Source: Aliishimia sp039978895 (GTDB lineage: Bacteria > Pseudomonadota > Alphaproteobacteria > Rhodobacterales > Rhodobacteraceae). Taken from it: 64,000 nucleotides of DNA. The translations under genes were made by a program, and so were the position numbers. The stretch covers positions 186,001 through 250,000 of the forward strand of contig JBDWAL010000033.1 in the NCBI GenBank assembly GCA_039978895.1, given 5' to 3'. The notes beneath the pieces were generated by a model. That model saw only the letters and a list, made by a program, of their open reading frames with translations. It made no database searches and was not told the origin of the DNA. Shown here one piece after another: positions 34,966 to 43,114 of this stretch (position 1 is its first letter; every line of letters begins with the position of its first letter).

Positions 34966-35435
34966 CAGGTTGGCTCCTCGATAATGTGATCTTCCCAGTC
35001 TTCATCGGCCACTTCGAATTCGCTGACCGTTCGACTTTGCATACTGATGCCTGCCATATGCACAGATGCGGGATCCCCTGAAATCAGAGGATGCCAATCA
35101 TGCAGTTTTTGCCCCGTGTGCAGCAGTTTATAGGCACAGGTTTCGGGCATCCAATACAGGTTTTCCGCGATGTTGCCCGGGCTCAAGACGATGCAATCGG
35201 GCACAAACTGATGGCGTGTTTCATAGTGGGCACAGCGGCAAGTGGCGTCATCCAAAAGGCGACAGGCCACACGGGTGAGGGCGACTTCGCCTGTGTCGTC
35301 GTCCTCCAATTTGTTCAGGCAGCACTTCCCGCATCCATCACAAAGTGCTTCCCATTCCGCGCGGCTCATATCGGCTAGTTTTTTGCGTTCCCAAAAGCGG
35401 GATTTCAAACCAGCGCTAGCGATGGGGTCACTCAT
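34965..35435 (-). CDS. YcgN family cysteine-cluster protein (UPF0260)
   Basis: A 156-aa protein of the YcgN/YkgJ group. The Cys-rich motif CDGCGKCCLNKLED near residues 32-45 is followed by CRLLDDATCRCAHYETR and CAYKLLHTGQKLHDWHPL. The family probably binds zinc or iron-sulfur, but its role is unknown. It overlaps ribF by 4 bp (ATGA) and ltaE by one base; this operon-like packing implies co-translation but gives no function. Confidence 0.85.
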   Translation of the reverse strand: MSDPIASAGLKSRFWERKKLADMSRAEWEALCDGCGKCCLNKLEDDDTGEVALTRVACRLLDDATCRCAHYETRHQFVPDCIVLSPGNIAENLYWMPETCAYKLLHTGQKLHDWHPLISGDPASVHMAGISMQSRTVSEFEVADEDWEDHIIEEPT

Positions 35436-36364
35436 ATTGCTGCCAAAATTGCACGGGACTTCAGACTGTCAGCGTCCATCTGCTTAATAAGAGCATCGAG
35501 CCCGTCGAACACGTCCTCGCCACGAAGGAATTCAACCAAGCCAACGGATAGCGGCGCGTCATAAAGATCGCCTGCGAAATCAAACAAAAACGTCTCTATG
35601 TTTGGCACATCGCCGTTAAACATGGGCCGCACGCCAAGTGACGCAACCCCGTGATAACTGCCCGCATGAGGTCCGCTAAGGACGTCAACCAGCACTGCAT
35701 AGACGCCAAAGGCAGGCAAATGCAGCCCGTCGATGGACATGTTGGCTGTCGGATACCCCAAGGTGCGTCCGCGTTGTTCACCGCCAATAACGGGCCCTTC
35801 AATGCGGTGCCAGTGTCCGAGCATAGCTGCGGCATCGCGAGGGCGCCCCTCGCTAAGCGCTGTCCTGATCGCCGTCGAGGAGACGACCAAATCGGCTTCT
35901 TCAAGAAGTGGTGCGACGGTAACCCCAAAGCCCATCTCTTCGCCAAACTGTTGTAGAGTTTTTATGTTTCCTGCCCTGCTTTTTCCAAAGCAAAAGTCAG
36001 ACCCGACAACAACATGGCTTAGGCCAAGCCCGTCAACGATGACGTCCCGTGCAAAGGCTTCTGGGGATAAACCCGCAAGTTTGCTGTTGAAATTCAGTTG
36101 ATAAAGCCGCTGGACGCCGAGCTTTTCCAGCCGGGATGCGCGGGCAGCGCTTCCCATAAGGCGGAAAGGTGGGCTGTCAGGCGCGAAGTACTGTCGCGGG
36201 TGTGGTTCGAAGGTCATAATGCCCAGCTTCGCGTTGGGAGCAGCTTTGCGGGCCAGATTGATCACCGATTGATGACCTATATGTACGCCGTCAAAGTTCC
36301 CAATAGCGGCCGAAGCCCCACGGTCCTGATCTTCTACAAACTGATAATCACGTATAATGCGCAT
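35432..36364 (-). CDS. ribF: Bifunctional riboflavin kinase / FAD synthetase
   Basis: A 310-aa enzyme that makes FMN and FAD. The N-terminal FMN adenylyltransferase half has GNFDGVHIGHQS (about residues 22-33) and VGSDFCFGK; the C-terminal riboflavin kinase half has GRTLGYPTANM (near 204-214) and the late EFLRGEDVFDGLDAL. Both halves look complete. It starts the ribF-YcgN-ltaE operon. An alternative, monofunctional FAD synthetase is excluded by the PTAN motif. Confidence 0.96.
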   Translation of the reverse strand: MRIIRDYQFVEDQDRGASAAIGNFDGVHIGHQSVINLARKAAPNAKLGIMTFEPHPRQYFAPDSPPFRLMGSAARASRLEKLGVQRLYQLNFNSKLAGLSPEAFARDVIVDGLGLSHVVVGSDFCFGKSRAGNIKTLQQFGEEMGFGVTVAPLLEEADLVVSSTAIRTALSEGRPRDAAAMLGHWHRIEGPVIGGEQRGRTLGYPTANMSIDGLHLPAFGVYAVLVDVLSGPHAGSYHGVASLGVRPMFNGDVPNIETFLFDFAGDLYDAPLSVGLVEFLRGEDVFDGLDALIKQMDADSLKSRAILAAI

Positions 36365-36408
36365 AGCTTGTGACTAGCTGTGCGCATCCTTGCGTGCAAG
36401 CACTGGCT

Positions 36409-36852
36409 TTAGTCGAACTTGCGTGAAGGTGCGAGAACTGTGGCTTCTCCGACGAGGACCTTCTTGCCATCGATTGTGCATTCGCAATCTAGTTTCACAC
36501 GACGCTTAGACACTTCGATGTCGATCACCTTAACTTGTGCACGTACCAGATCGCCGGGGCGGACTGGTGCCAGAAACTTCAGGTTTTGCGACATGTAGAC
36601 AGCGCCATGGCCGGGCAATTGTTCGCCGATGACCGCCGAAATCAGACCTGCCGTGAGCATCCCATGGGCAATTCGCCCCTGAAAGATCGTGTCCTGCGCA
36701 TAATCGTCATCCAAATGAACGGGGTTATGGTCCGTCGAAATTTCGGCAAACATCTCTATGTCGCGGTCAGTTACGACCTTTTGCACATACCTCGTCATGC
36801 CCATTTCCATGTCTTCGATGCAGATCGTGCCGCGGGGCAGATTATCGAGCAT
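36409..36852 (-). CDS. MaoC-like dehydratase/hydratase
   Basis: A 147-aa hot-dog-fold enzyme of the MaoC/(R)-specific enoyl-CoA hydratase group. The hydratase signature is in ISTDHNPVHLDDDYA (catalytic Asp and His), then GRIAHGMLTAGLISAVIG. ATG 36852 has GAAGGAAG upstream and gives a family-like start; an ATG 9 codons earlier is less likely. It could provide (R)-3-hydroxyacyl-CoA for PHA, but with no genetic link that is a guess. Confidence 0.85.
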   Translation of the reverse strand: MLDNLPRGTICIEDMEMGMTRYVQKVVTDRDIEMFAEISTDHNPVHLDDDYAQDTIFQGRIAHGMLTAGLISAVIGEQLPGHGAVYMSQNLKFLAPVRPGDLVRAQVKVIDIEVSKRRVKLDCECTIDGKKVLVGEATVLAPSRKFD

Positions 36853-37023
36853 TTTGCTTCCTTCGGTAACTTTATGCATTCAAATTTGGCTCATTGAGTA
36901 ATTTAATTACTTTGCAAGCGCAGAAAAGCAAGTGGAAACTGGCGTAGACACAGGAAAACTCCCTCGCATGGCTTAAAACCCGCAAGAAACGCAATCATTC
37001 GGAAATTTTCTAGGGGGGTGGCA

Positions 37024-37064
37024 AACCACCGAGCTTAACTTGGTCTGCAGTAAGCTCGGCGGTT
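37024..37064. repeat. 14-bp inverted repeat between two reverse-strand genes
   Basis: 37024-37037 and 37051-37064 form a 14-bp stem with one wobble pair around a 13-nt loop, just after the stop of the HAD gene at 37084. No T-run follows on either strand. It may be a Rho-independent-like stall, an RNA-stabilising hairpin or a REP-like element. Confidence 0.65.
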
Positions 37065-37083
37065 GCGAATCTATTGGTAGGAT

Positions 37084-37956
37084 TTAGCGCAAGAACCCGA
37101 TCGAGTAAGTCGGCGAGATTTTTTCTTGGACCAAGTAGGTCTGCAAAGCATCAGGGTTGGGTTGTCGATCTGTCTTGGTCTCGCTTGCGGCCAGCCCGCC
37201 AGTGATGAACACAGAATCGATGTCTTCGCCCATCGCCCCGGGAATATCTGTCAACGCACCGTCGCCGATGGCCAGAATGCGCGACTTGTCGACCTTATGT
37301 CCGATGGCTTCCAACCGACGATAGGCAAGATCATAAATTGGGGGATGTGGTTTGCCGAAGTAGTGCGCTGTGCCACCCATTTCCGCGTAAAGCTTGGCCA
37401 ACGCACCTGCACACCATTCACGGGTCTCTCCACGGTCCACAACGATGTCTGGGTTGGCGCAGATCATCTTTAGGCCTTTGGTTTTAGCGTATAAAAACTG
37501 CGCGCGCATGCCTTCTGGATCGGCTGATGCGTCAAAGGGGCCCGTGCAGATGATGCCTTCGGCTTCTTCTAATGGAACACGTTCGATCTCAACTGGGTTT
37601 TTGATCACGTTCAGTGGTTTAAAGAAGGGTTCGTCGCGATCTTGCCCGATGAACCATAGTTTAGATCCGATCATTCCGTTGAACATCGCGGCACGTGCGG
37701 AATCGCCGGATGTGACAATTACGTCAAAGGAATCTTCGGGAACGCCGAATTGTTCAAGTTGGGGCGCAACCCCTGCGCGTGGCCGTGGAGCGTTGGTCAG
37801 AAGGACAACTTTCCCACCGGTTGCGCGATAAGTTTGCATGGCAGCGACCGCTTCAGGGAAGGCTTTGATGCCGTCATGCATGCACCCCCAAAGATCGACG
37901 AGAAGGGCGTCATAGTTGTGCGAAATCTCGCTTAGGCTCTCGATGATCTGGCTCAT
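37084..37956 (-). CDS. TIGR01459-type HAD hydrolase
   Basis: A 290-aa HAD-superfamily phosphatase of the alphaproteobacterial TIGR01459 group. Motif I is in ALLVDLWGCMHDG (nucleophile Asp), followed by VVLLTNAPRP (motif II Thr), GKPHPPIYDLAYRR (motif III Lys) and AIGDGALTDIPGA (motif IV Asp). The ATG at 37956 is chosen because the upstream in-frame ATG adds a poorly conserved tail. Related to the NagD/sugar-phosphatase branch; the physiological substrate is unknown. Confidence 0.88.
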   Translation of the reverse strand: MSQIIESLSEISHNYDALLVDLWGCMHDGIKAFPEAVAAMQTYRATGGKVVLLTNAPRPRAGVAPQLEQFGVPEDSFDVIVTSGDSARAAMFNGMIGSKLWFIGQDRDEPFFKPLNVIKNPVEIERVPLEEAEGIICTGPFDASADPEGMRAQFLYAKTKGLKMICANPDIVVDRGETREWCAGALAKLYAEMGGTAHYFGKPHPPIYDLAYRRLEAIGHKVDKSRILAIGDGALTDIPGAMGEDIDSVFITGGLAASETKTDRQPNPDALQTYLVQEKISPTYSIGFLR

Positions 37957-38070
37957 AGCTGCGTCCTTGCATAGGTTTTTGACAATGTTAGCGCTATCAA
38001 TCACGGTTTTATAGCAAACTCAACCCCGCAAGGACGCATATATCGCAGTTCTATCACGCTAGCGTCGAAT

Positions 38071-38093
38071 GGGGCGCAGTTAACCCGCGCCCC
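38071..38093 (-). other. GC-rich hairpin after ppaC
   Basis: GGGGCGC (38071-38077) and GCGCCCC (38087-38093) are exact complements with a 9-nt loop, 8-30 bp after the ppaC stop. The downstream T-run of a normal terminator is missing, so it is only a possible transcript end. Confidence 0.45.
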
Positions 38094-38100
38094 GGTTTGA

Positions 38101-39021
38101 TCAGACTTTCAAGTTCGGAATGATCTGCTTTTTGCGCGACATTATGCCGGGCAGAACAACGGTGTCGCCGCTTGCTGTGGCGCCAAAGCTCTTTTCAGCG
38201 ATTGTTTTGACCATGTCGTTGGGAACAAGCAAAGTGGCTTGCTCGTTCAAAATGTCGACGACGAACAACAGAACTTGGTCTGCGCCATCTTCTTTGGCGA
38301 CATCTGTCATCGCGGTCATCAAGCTGTCTTTGCGGTCCAACACCATTTGTGGCGCAGTGGTTTCCAGAACGGAAACGCGGAATTGAGTACCGTCGACGGC
38401 GTATTCTTTGCTGTCCATGCGAAGCAGTTCGGCGTCCGAGAACGCAGAGACATCAGATTTGGCTGCGAACATTTCGGCCGCGTAATCCTCGATGACAAGG
38501 TCCAAGTCTTTCGCAAGCTTTTCTGCGAGTGCTTTGTCGTGATCCGTTGTCGTTGGTGAGCGGAATTCCAACGTGTCGGACAAGATGCAAGACAACATCA
38601 GGCCTTTGATTTCGTTTGGCATTTTCTCGGCGTCGTCGCCCATCAGGTCATGCATGATTGTGGCTGTGCACGCCAACGGACGGATGGTGATGTCAATCGG
38701 GCCTTTGGTTTCAAGACCGCCGACCAGTTTGTGGTGGTCGATGATGGCTGTGATGTCAGCGTCGTTGATCCCGGCTGGAAGTTCGGCTGGGTTGTTGGTG
38801 TCGACGATGACAACAGGTGTGTCCGCAGCAACGTCAGCAATGATTTCTGGCGTTTCAAAGCCCCAACGCGTTGCGACAAAGGCCGCTTCGGTGTTTGGCG
38901 TGCCCAGTAGGACAGCTTTGGCTGGTGTGGCTTTGACTTCGTTCAAATACCAAGCCCAGATCAGCGGAGAGCCAGTGGAATCGGTGTCGGGGGATTTGTG
39001 GCCAAAAACGAGGGTTGTCAT
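38101..39021 (-). CDS. ppaC: Manganese-dependent inorganic pyrophosphatase
   Basis: A 306-aa family II (DHH) soluble pyrophosphatase that hydrolyses PPi and drives biosynthesis. Metal ligands are in GHKSPDTDST (His, Asp, Asp), VIVDTNNP and IIDHHKL (DHH), with the C-terminal DHHA2 domain ending PGIMSRKKQIIPNL, including the SRKKQ phosphate-contact stretch. Complete, normal length. It is a single gene. Confidence 0.96.
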   Translation of the reverse strand: MTTLVFGHKSPDTDSTGSPLIWAWYLNEVKATPAKAVLLGTPNTEAAFVATRWGFETPEIIADVAADTPVVIVDTNNPAELPAGINDADITAIIDHHKLVGGLETKGPIDITIRPLACTATIMHDLMGDDAEKMPNEIKGLMLSCILSDTLEFRSPTTTDHDKALAEKLAKDLDLVIEDYAAEMFAAKSDVSAFSDAELLRMDSKEYAVDGTQFRVSVLETTAPQMVLDRKDSLMTAMTDVAKEDGADQVLLFVVDILNEQATLLVPNDMVKTIAEKSFGATASGDTVVLPGIMSRKKQIIPNLKV

Positions 39022-39113
39022 AACGGGCGTCCTTCAAAGGAAAACAGGGAAATTTGCGCGGCTTATAGGGGGCCACCTCTGGCTTGTCACCCCGCGCATA
39101 TCGGCGCAGGGTT

Positions 39114-39142
39114 TTGACGCAAGTGCATATGTAGGTTATGAT
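39114..39142 (+). promoter_or_regulatory. Strong candidate sigma-70 promoter
   Basis: TTGACG (39114-39119) and TATGAT (39137-39142) are spaced by exactly 17 bp, among the best promoter matches in the window. It points towards the small ORF at 39297, leaving a leader of about 145 nt that holds two five-codon ORFs (39173-39190 and 39238-39255). Confidence 0.65.
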
Positions 39143-39296
39143 GATCGCATCTTAACACAAGGACTCTGACCAATGGATCAAACGGTTTAACCCCGCACAC
39201 CCAAAACGACCACGCCCGTCAGAGGAGTATCCCGACAATGGACCATAAAGCCTGAACAGATCAGCCTTATTTTCCAACGTTTTAAAGGGGTAACAC

Positions 39297-39479
39297 ATGC
39301 CCAAGTCCAAGAAACCCAATCGCGCGCGCGCGACCAAACGTTCTGTGTCTGATACGCATCGCCACAAAGCCCTTCAAACTGGCGGATCAGAGCGTCATCG
39401 CCAGATTGGAATGCGTTCTAAACACGTGAAAAACAGCGGGAAACCGCCGCTGTTTCCGGGCCGCACAGGCGGTCGATAA
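39297..39479 (+). CDS. Small basic protein, 60 aa, unrecognised
   Basis: A 60-aa, strongly basic ORF (MPKSKKPNRARATKRS then HRHKALQTGGSERHRQ and PPLFPGRTGGR) with AAAGGGG 6-8 nt before the ATG and a good promoter 155 bp upstream. The composition suggests nucleic-acid or ribosome binding. No Cys, membrane segment or known family is visible. Coding status rests on the ribosome-binding site, promoter and composition; it is convergent with a YjbR gene, with a hairpin between stops. Confidence 0.6.
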   Translation: MPKSKKPNRARATKRSVSDTHRHKALQTGGSERHRQIGMRSKHVKNSGKPPLFPGRTGGR

Positions 39480-39485
39480 CGCAAA

Positions 39486-39513
39486 CGCCCTGTCTTCGCT
39501 GGAAGATGGGGCG
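39486..39513 (+). terminator. Hairpin between convergent genes
   Basis: CGCCCTGTCTTC (39486-39497) pairs with GAAGATGGGGCG (39502-39513) through 12 pairs with two G-T, loop GCTG. It sits between the small basic gene and the yjbR-like gene. Both sides lack a long T-run, so terminator efficiency is uncertain. Confidence 0.5.
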
Positions 39514-39518
39514 ACTAC

Positions 39519-39872
39519 TTAAAGGCCTAATTCTAAACGTTTCTTTTTGGTAAGGCCGCTGATGACCATCTCATAAGATGCATGCAAATGATCCTTCAGG
39601 CTGTCGTCAGACAGGCCGGGTTGGGCATATTGCTGAATCCATTTCAAACCACGTGAGGCCATATAGGGCGCGGGGCGTAAGCCGGGCTGGTCTGACAGGA
39701 TTTCGAAAGCCATCTCTGAGGCTTTGAAGGTAAACGCGTCTTCGTCTTCGGACCAACCGCTTATGGCGAAGACTTTGCCGCCAACTTTCCACACGTCAGA
39801 ATTGCCCCATTGTACCACATGTGTGGTCTGGGGGAGGGATTTGCAGAAGATGTTGAATTCATCGCGGGTCAT
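39519..39872 (-). CDS. MmcQ/YjbR family protein
   Basis: A 117-aa YjbR/MmcQ-like protein (CyaY-like fold): MTRDEFNIFCKSLPQTTHVV, WGNSDVWKVGGKVFAI, FKASEMAFEILSDQPGLRP and the C-terminal LHASYEMVISGLTKKKRLEL. Members are proposed DNA-binding proteins but lack defined function. Length is normal. It is divergent from the DUF2161 gene, with 39 bp between starts. Confidence 0.88.
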   Translation of the reverse strand: MTRDEFNIFCKSLPQTTHVVQWGNSDVWKVGGKVFAISGWSEDEDAFTFKASEMAFEILSDQPGLRPAPYMASRGLKWIQQYAQPGLSDDSLKDHLHASYEMVISGLTKKKRLELGL

Positions 39873-39911
39873 GGCTTGATCCTACTGCCTTGCGCGGCCT
39901 AGCGTAAGCCC

Positions 39912-40580
39912 ATGCGAGAAACTGATTTATATCCCCCCGTGAAAACCTTGTTGGAAGAGCAAGGCTATGTTGTTAAAGCAGAAATTGGCGCTGCGGACGT
40001 TGTGGCGGTGCGGGGCGGGGAGGCTCCGGTGGTGGTGGAATTGAAACTCGCGTTTTCTTTGGCGTTGTTTCATCAGGGAATTACGCGGTTGGCGGTGAGT
40101 GACGAGGTCTATTTGGCCGTCGCGCACAAACCGGGTAAGCGGTTCGCCAAGGGGTTGAAAGATAACGTAAAAATGGCGCGCAGGTTGGGGCTTGGGGTGA
40201 TGGTTGTGCGCCCCGAGGACGGGTTGGTGACGGTGCATTGTGATCCGGGGCCCTATGCGCCGCGAAAAGCAAAAAAGCGCGAGGGACAGTTGTTGCGGGA
40301 GTTCGCAAAACGGTCGGGTGATCCCAATGAGGGCGGGCAGACGAGGGTCGGGTTGGTGACGGCCTACCGACAGGATGCTTTGAAATTAGCTGTTTATTTA
40401 TATGAGGTTGGCGCAAGCAAAGGCGCGGATACGAAACGCGAAACCGGCGTTGAACGGGCGACGCAGATGATGCGGGACAACCATTATGGGTGGTTTGAGA
40501 AAGTCGAAAAAGGCATCTATGGGCTGACCGATGCGGGTGCGCAGGCGGTGCAAAATGCGGGAACTGTTTTGGGCACCTGA
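39912..40580 (+). CDS. DUF2161 protein, PD-(D/E)xK-like nuclease fold
   Basis: A 222-aa protein of the DUF2161 family, annotated elsewhere as putative phosphodiesterase or nuclease. The N-terminal region YVVKAEIGAADVVAV then VVVELKLAF fits the D...ExK active-site pattern of PD-(D/E)xK enzymes (Asp in GAADVVA, Glu and Lys in VELK). The C-terminal half (ETGVERATQMMRDNHYGWFE) is winged-helix-like. No toxin or restriction partner is adjacent. Confidence 0.82.
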   Translation: MRETDLYPPVKTLLEEQGYVVKAEIGAADVVAVRGGEAPVVVELKLAFSLALFHQGITRLAVSDEVYLAVAHKPGKRFAKGLKDNVKMARRLGLGVMVVRPEDGLVTVHCDPGPYAPRKAKKREGQLLREFAKRSGDPNEGGQTRVGLVTAYRQDALKLAVYLYEVGASKGADTKRETGVERATQMMRDNHYGWFEKVEKGIYGLTDAGAQAVQNAGTVLGT

Positions 40581-40988
40581 GCGCTGTTGTGGTGCTTGGA
40601 TCGGGGCGTCCCTTTATTTGGCTGGGGACTCATGGATTTTGCGACTTAATGATATGTAAACACCACGTGCTGTGTTGCGTGCAGCACCGTTCGGTGGTGG
40701 TTAAAATTGCGTTTTTTGCGAAATAGGGTTCGTTGAGGTAACCAGATGGTAAGGTCGGTTAACGTCTTTTGGGCCAGTGTTGTGCTTGGGTGAGGAACTT
40801 GGCGCACCACTTGCTGGGTGCTGGGGGCTTCGTGAGAGAGCACACATTTGGACATTGCGAGCTGTTGCGCGACGCGCACAGGATTGTGAGCCACTGAAGT
40901 TGCACTTTGAGCGATGCAGCGCATGGACAGTGCAGGGCGGGTGTTGCAACACTGATGTGCAGCGCAACAACGAAAAGATGTGTTTCCT
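40581..40988. other. Gene-free stretch with one structured segment
   Basis: 408 bp between DUF2161 and the DMT transporter hold no credible ORF. At 40659-40702 two nested stems can form: GTGCTG/CAGCAC (40667-40672 with 40682-40687) inside ACCAC/GTGGT (40662-40666 with 40694-40698). No clear promoter was identified. Confidence 0.5.
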
Positions 40989-41816
40989 ATGCGGGCTTTC
41001 CTTCTTACCAGTTTGACCATGGTTGCCTTTGCGTCGAACTCAATTCTGAACCGAGCCGCCGTGGATGCCGGTCACGCGGATCCAGCCGCTTTTGCCTTGG
41101 TGCGCGTTTTGGCGGGCGTCGTGGTTTTGTGCATAATCTTGACGTTGCGCGGCGGGAAATTAGACGTGAGGAACCCAAAGCGTTGGGGCGGAGCGGTTGC
41201 GTTGTCGGTTTATATGATTGGGTTTTCGCTGGCCTATGTCAGTCTTGATGCAGGCGTCGGTGCGTTAATCCTGTTTGGAACCGTTCAGATCGCATTGTTT
41301 GCGCATAGTGCTTGGACCGGAGAGCCCCCAAATCGCGGGCAAAACATCGGGGCGGCGATTGCTTTTGCTGGATTGTTGCTTGCGCTTTGGCCAGATCAGG
41401 ATCCTGTGGGCAGCATGTCTGGGGCGTTTTTTATGTTGGCGGGCGGATTAGGCTGGGCGGCGTACACATTGGCCGGGCGCGGCGCCAAAGACCCAATTGG
41501 CGTCACTGCGTCCCACTTTTTGCTATCATTGCCGATGCTGGCCGTGTTGTTGTTGGTGCCCGATTTGGACATGAGCGCGACCGGATGGGCGCTGGCTATT
41601 TTGGCGGGCGGGATCACATCGGGGCTGGGATATGCCTTGTGGTATTCTGTGTTGCCGAGTTTGCCCGGCGCGCGGGCCGCCATCGTGCAATTAAGCGTTC
41701 CGGTGTTGGCAATCTTGATGGGGGCGGCGCTTTTGGGCGAACCTGTTTCGTTCAAAGTTATCGTATCAGCGGGATTGGTCTTGGGCGGTATCGGCATGGC
41801 TTTGCGGGCTGGGTGA
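40989..41816 (+). CDS. EamA/DMT-family transporter
   Basis: A 275-aa inner-membrane drug/metabolite transporter with about ten transmembrane helices in two EamA repeats: first near the N terminus (LLTSLTMVAFASNSILNRAA), second near residue 140 (GAFFMLAGGLGWAAYTLAGR). Conserved EamA motifs GALILFGTVQIALF and SVLPSLPGARAAIVQLSVPV are present. ATG 40989 is chosen; an upstream GTG at 40980 is less likely. The substrate is unknown; it may export metabolites or amino-acid derivatives. It is convergent with the NUDIX gene. Confidence 0.88.
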   Translation: MRAFLLTSLTMVAFASNSILNRAAVDAGHADPAAFALVRVLAGVVVLCIILTLRGGKLDVRNPKRWGGAVALSVYMIGFSLAYVSLDAGVGALILFGTVQIALFAHSAWTGEPPNRGQNIGAAIAFAGLLLALWPDQDPVGSMSGAFFMLAGGLGWAAYTLAGRGAKDPIGVTASHFLLSLPMLAVLLLVPDLDMSATGWALAILAGGITSGLGYALWYSVLPSLPGARAAIVQLSVPVLAILMGAALLGEPVSFKVIVSAGLVLGGIGMALRAG

Positions 41817-41826
41817 GACCCGCAGT

Positions 41827-42297
41827 TTAGCGGACAATCGGTTCCAAAGGGTCATAAAACACAGGCGCATCTTGGGGACCAAACGCGATATCAATCAAGC
41901 TATCAGGTTTGACATTCAGGCCGCGCATTTCGTCCTTGGTGACCCAGATACGGTCCGTGACAATCGCCTCTGGGTCTTTCCATGCAGGGTCAATTTCGCC
42001 GGCGGTAATCTGGGCCCAAAAGTAGATATCAACCTGATGGAAGTCGCGATCTGGGTCGTGAAATTCGTTCACCAAGCAAATCTGGCCAACGGATATTCGC
42101 AGCCCGGTTTCTTCGTGAAGTTCGCGGGCAAGATTATCCGGGAGAGCCGCATGAGAGTCAGCGCCGCCACCCGGAGCACACAGCAAGTCGCTTTTGCCAT
42201 CAGGCCAAGCATTCACCAGCAAAAGGCGGTCATCTTGAACAATAACGGCCCGCACAGCGAGCCGAATAGGGCGATGAGAAAGTGACGCAGCAGTCAT
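41827..42297 (-). CDS. NUDIX hydrolase
   Basis: A 156-aa NUDIX pyrophosphatase. The Nudix box GGGADSHAALPDNLAREL then HEETGLRISVG matches Gx5Ex7REUxEExGU except that the first Glu position is Ala; the catalytic REL-HEETG part is intact. The downstream part (FHDPDRDFHQVDIYFWAQI, DRIWVTKDEM) resembles ADP-ribose-type members. It is divergent from the lipase-like gene with 40 bp between starts. Substrate cannot be assigned. Confidence 0.85.
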   Translation of the reverse strand: MTAASLSHRPIRLAVRAVIVQDDRLLLVNAWPDGKSDLLCAPGGGADSHAALPDNLARELHEETGLRISVGQICLVNEFHDPDRDFHQVDIYFWAQITAGEIDPAWKDPEAIVTDRIWVTKDEMRGLNVKPDSLIDIAFGPQDAPVFYDPLEPIVR

Positions 42298-42337
42298 ACT
42301 GTTTTTTAATCGAACAAGAGGTATTATATCAACGACA

Positions 42338-43114
42338 ATGCTGAGATTATTCTTCTTTCTGACCCTTTCGATGGTCCTGCCAGCAACAGCCTTTGCACAA
42401 GAACGCTGCGCGGTGCTGTTGCATGGATTGGCGCGTTCGCAGACCAGCTTTGTGTTAATGCAAGAAGCTCTTGAAGCGAAAGGATGGCGCGTCGTGCGAC
42501 CCGGCTATCCGTCGAGGCAAGCACCAATTTCAGAACTGATGGAGCAAACACTGCCCAAAGCCGTGGCCGACTGCGGCACAGCGCGCGTCGACTTTGTCAC
42601 CCATTCGATGGGGGGCATTTTATTGCGCGTATGGGCCGGGGCGAAAGGCAATCCGCAAATCGGTCGTGTCGTGATGTTAGGGCCACCCAATCAAGGATCT
42701 GAAATCGTTGAGGAACTGCGCGAACACCCCGCCTTTGACTGGATCAACGGACCCGCCGGATTACAGCTTGGGACCGGGGAAGGCAGCCTGCCGCGCAGCC
42801 TGCCGCCCGTGCCATTTGAGTTGGGCGTCATCGCGGGCGATCAATCCTTGAACCCTGCGTTTTCATCAATCTTGCCGGGGGCAGATGACGGCAAAGTCGC
42901 CGTCTATTCGACCAAAGTTATCGGCATGAACGATCACATGATCTTGCCCGTGACCCACACGTTTATGATGAACAACTCGCGCGTCATCGCACAAACCGTC
43001 GAATTTTTGGTAACAGGGCAATTTGATCGCACAATGGGCTGGATGGATTCCGTATTAGAGAATATCGGCTGCCCAGGTGGTGGCTGTGTAGGACTAACAT
43101 TGGATGAACGTTGA
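42338..43114 (+). CDS. Secreted alpha/beta hydrolase, lipase-like
   Basis: A 258-aa exported protein: signal peptide LRLFFFLTLSMVLPATAFA with cleavage near AFA|QE, oxyanion stretch AVLLHGLARSQTS and nucleophile elbow VTHSMGG (Ser in the THSMGG motif), followed by MLGPPNQGSEIVEEL and the late His in MNDHMILPVTHTFMM. The LLHGLAR and PPNQGSE features match the triacylglycerol lipase/esterase group with PGAP1-like fold. The last 11 bp overlap the phnM start. Periplasmic or extracellular. Confidence 0.85.
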   Translation: MLRLFFFLTLSMVLPATAFAQERCAVLLHGLARSQTSFVLMQEALEAKGWRVVRPGYPSRQAPISELMEQTLPKAVADCGTARVDFVTHSMGGILLRVWAGAKGNPQIGRVVMLGPPNQGSEIVEELREHPAFDWINGPAGLQLGTGEGSLPRSLPPVPFELGVIAGDQSLNPAFSSILPGADDGKVAVYSTKVIGMNDHMILPVTHTFMMNNSRVIAQTVEFLVTGQFDRTMGWMDSVLENIGCPGGGCVGLTLDER

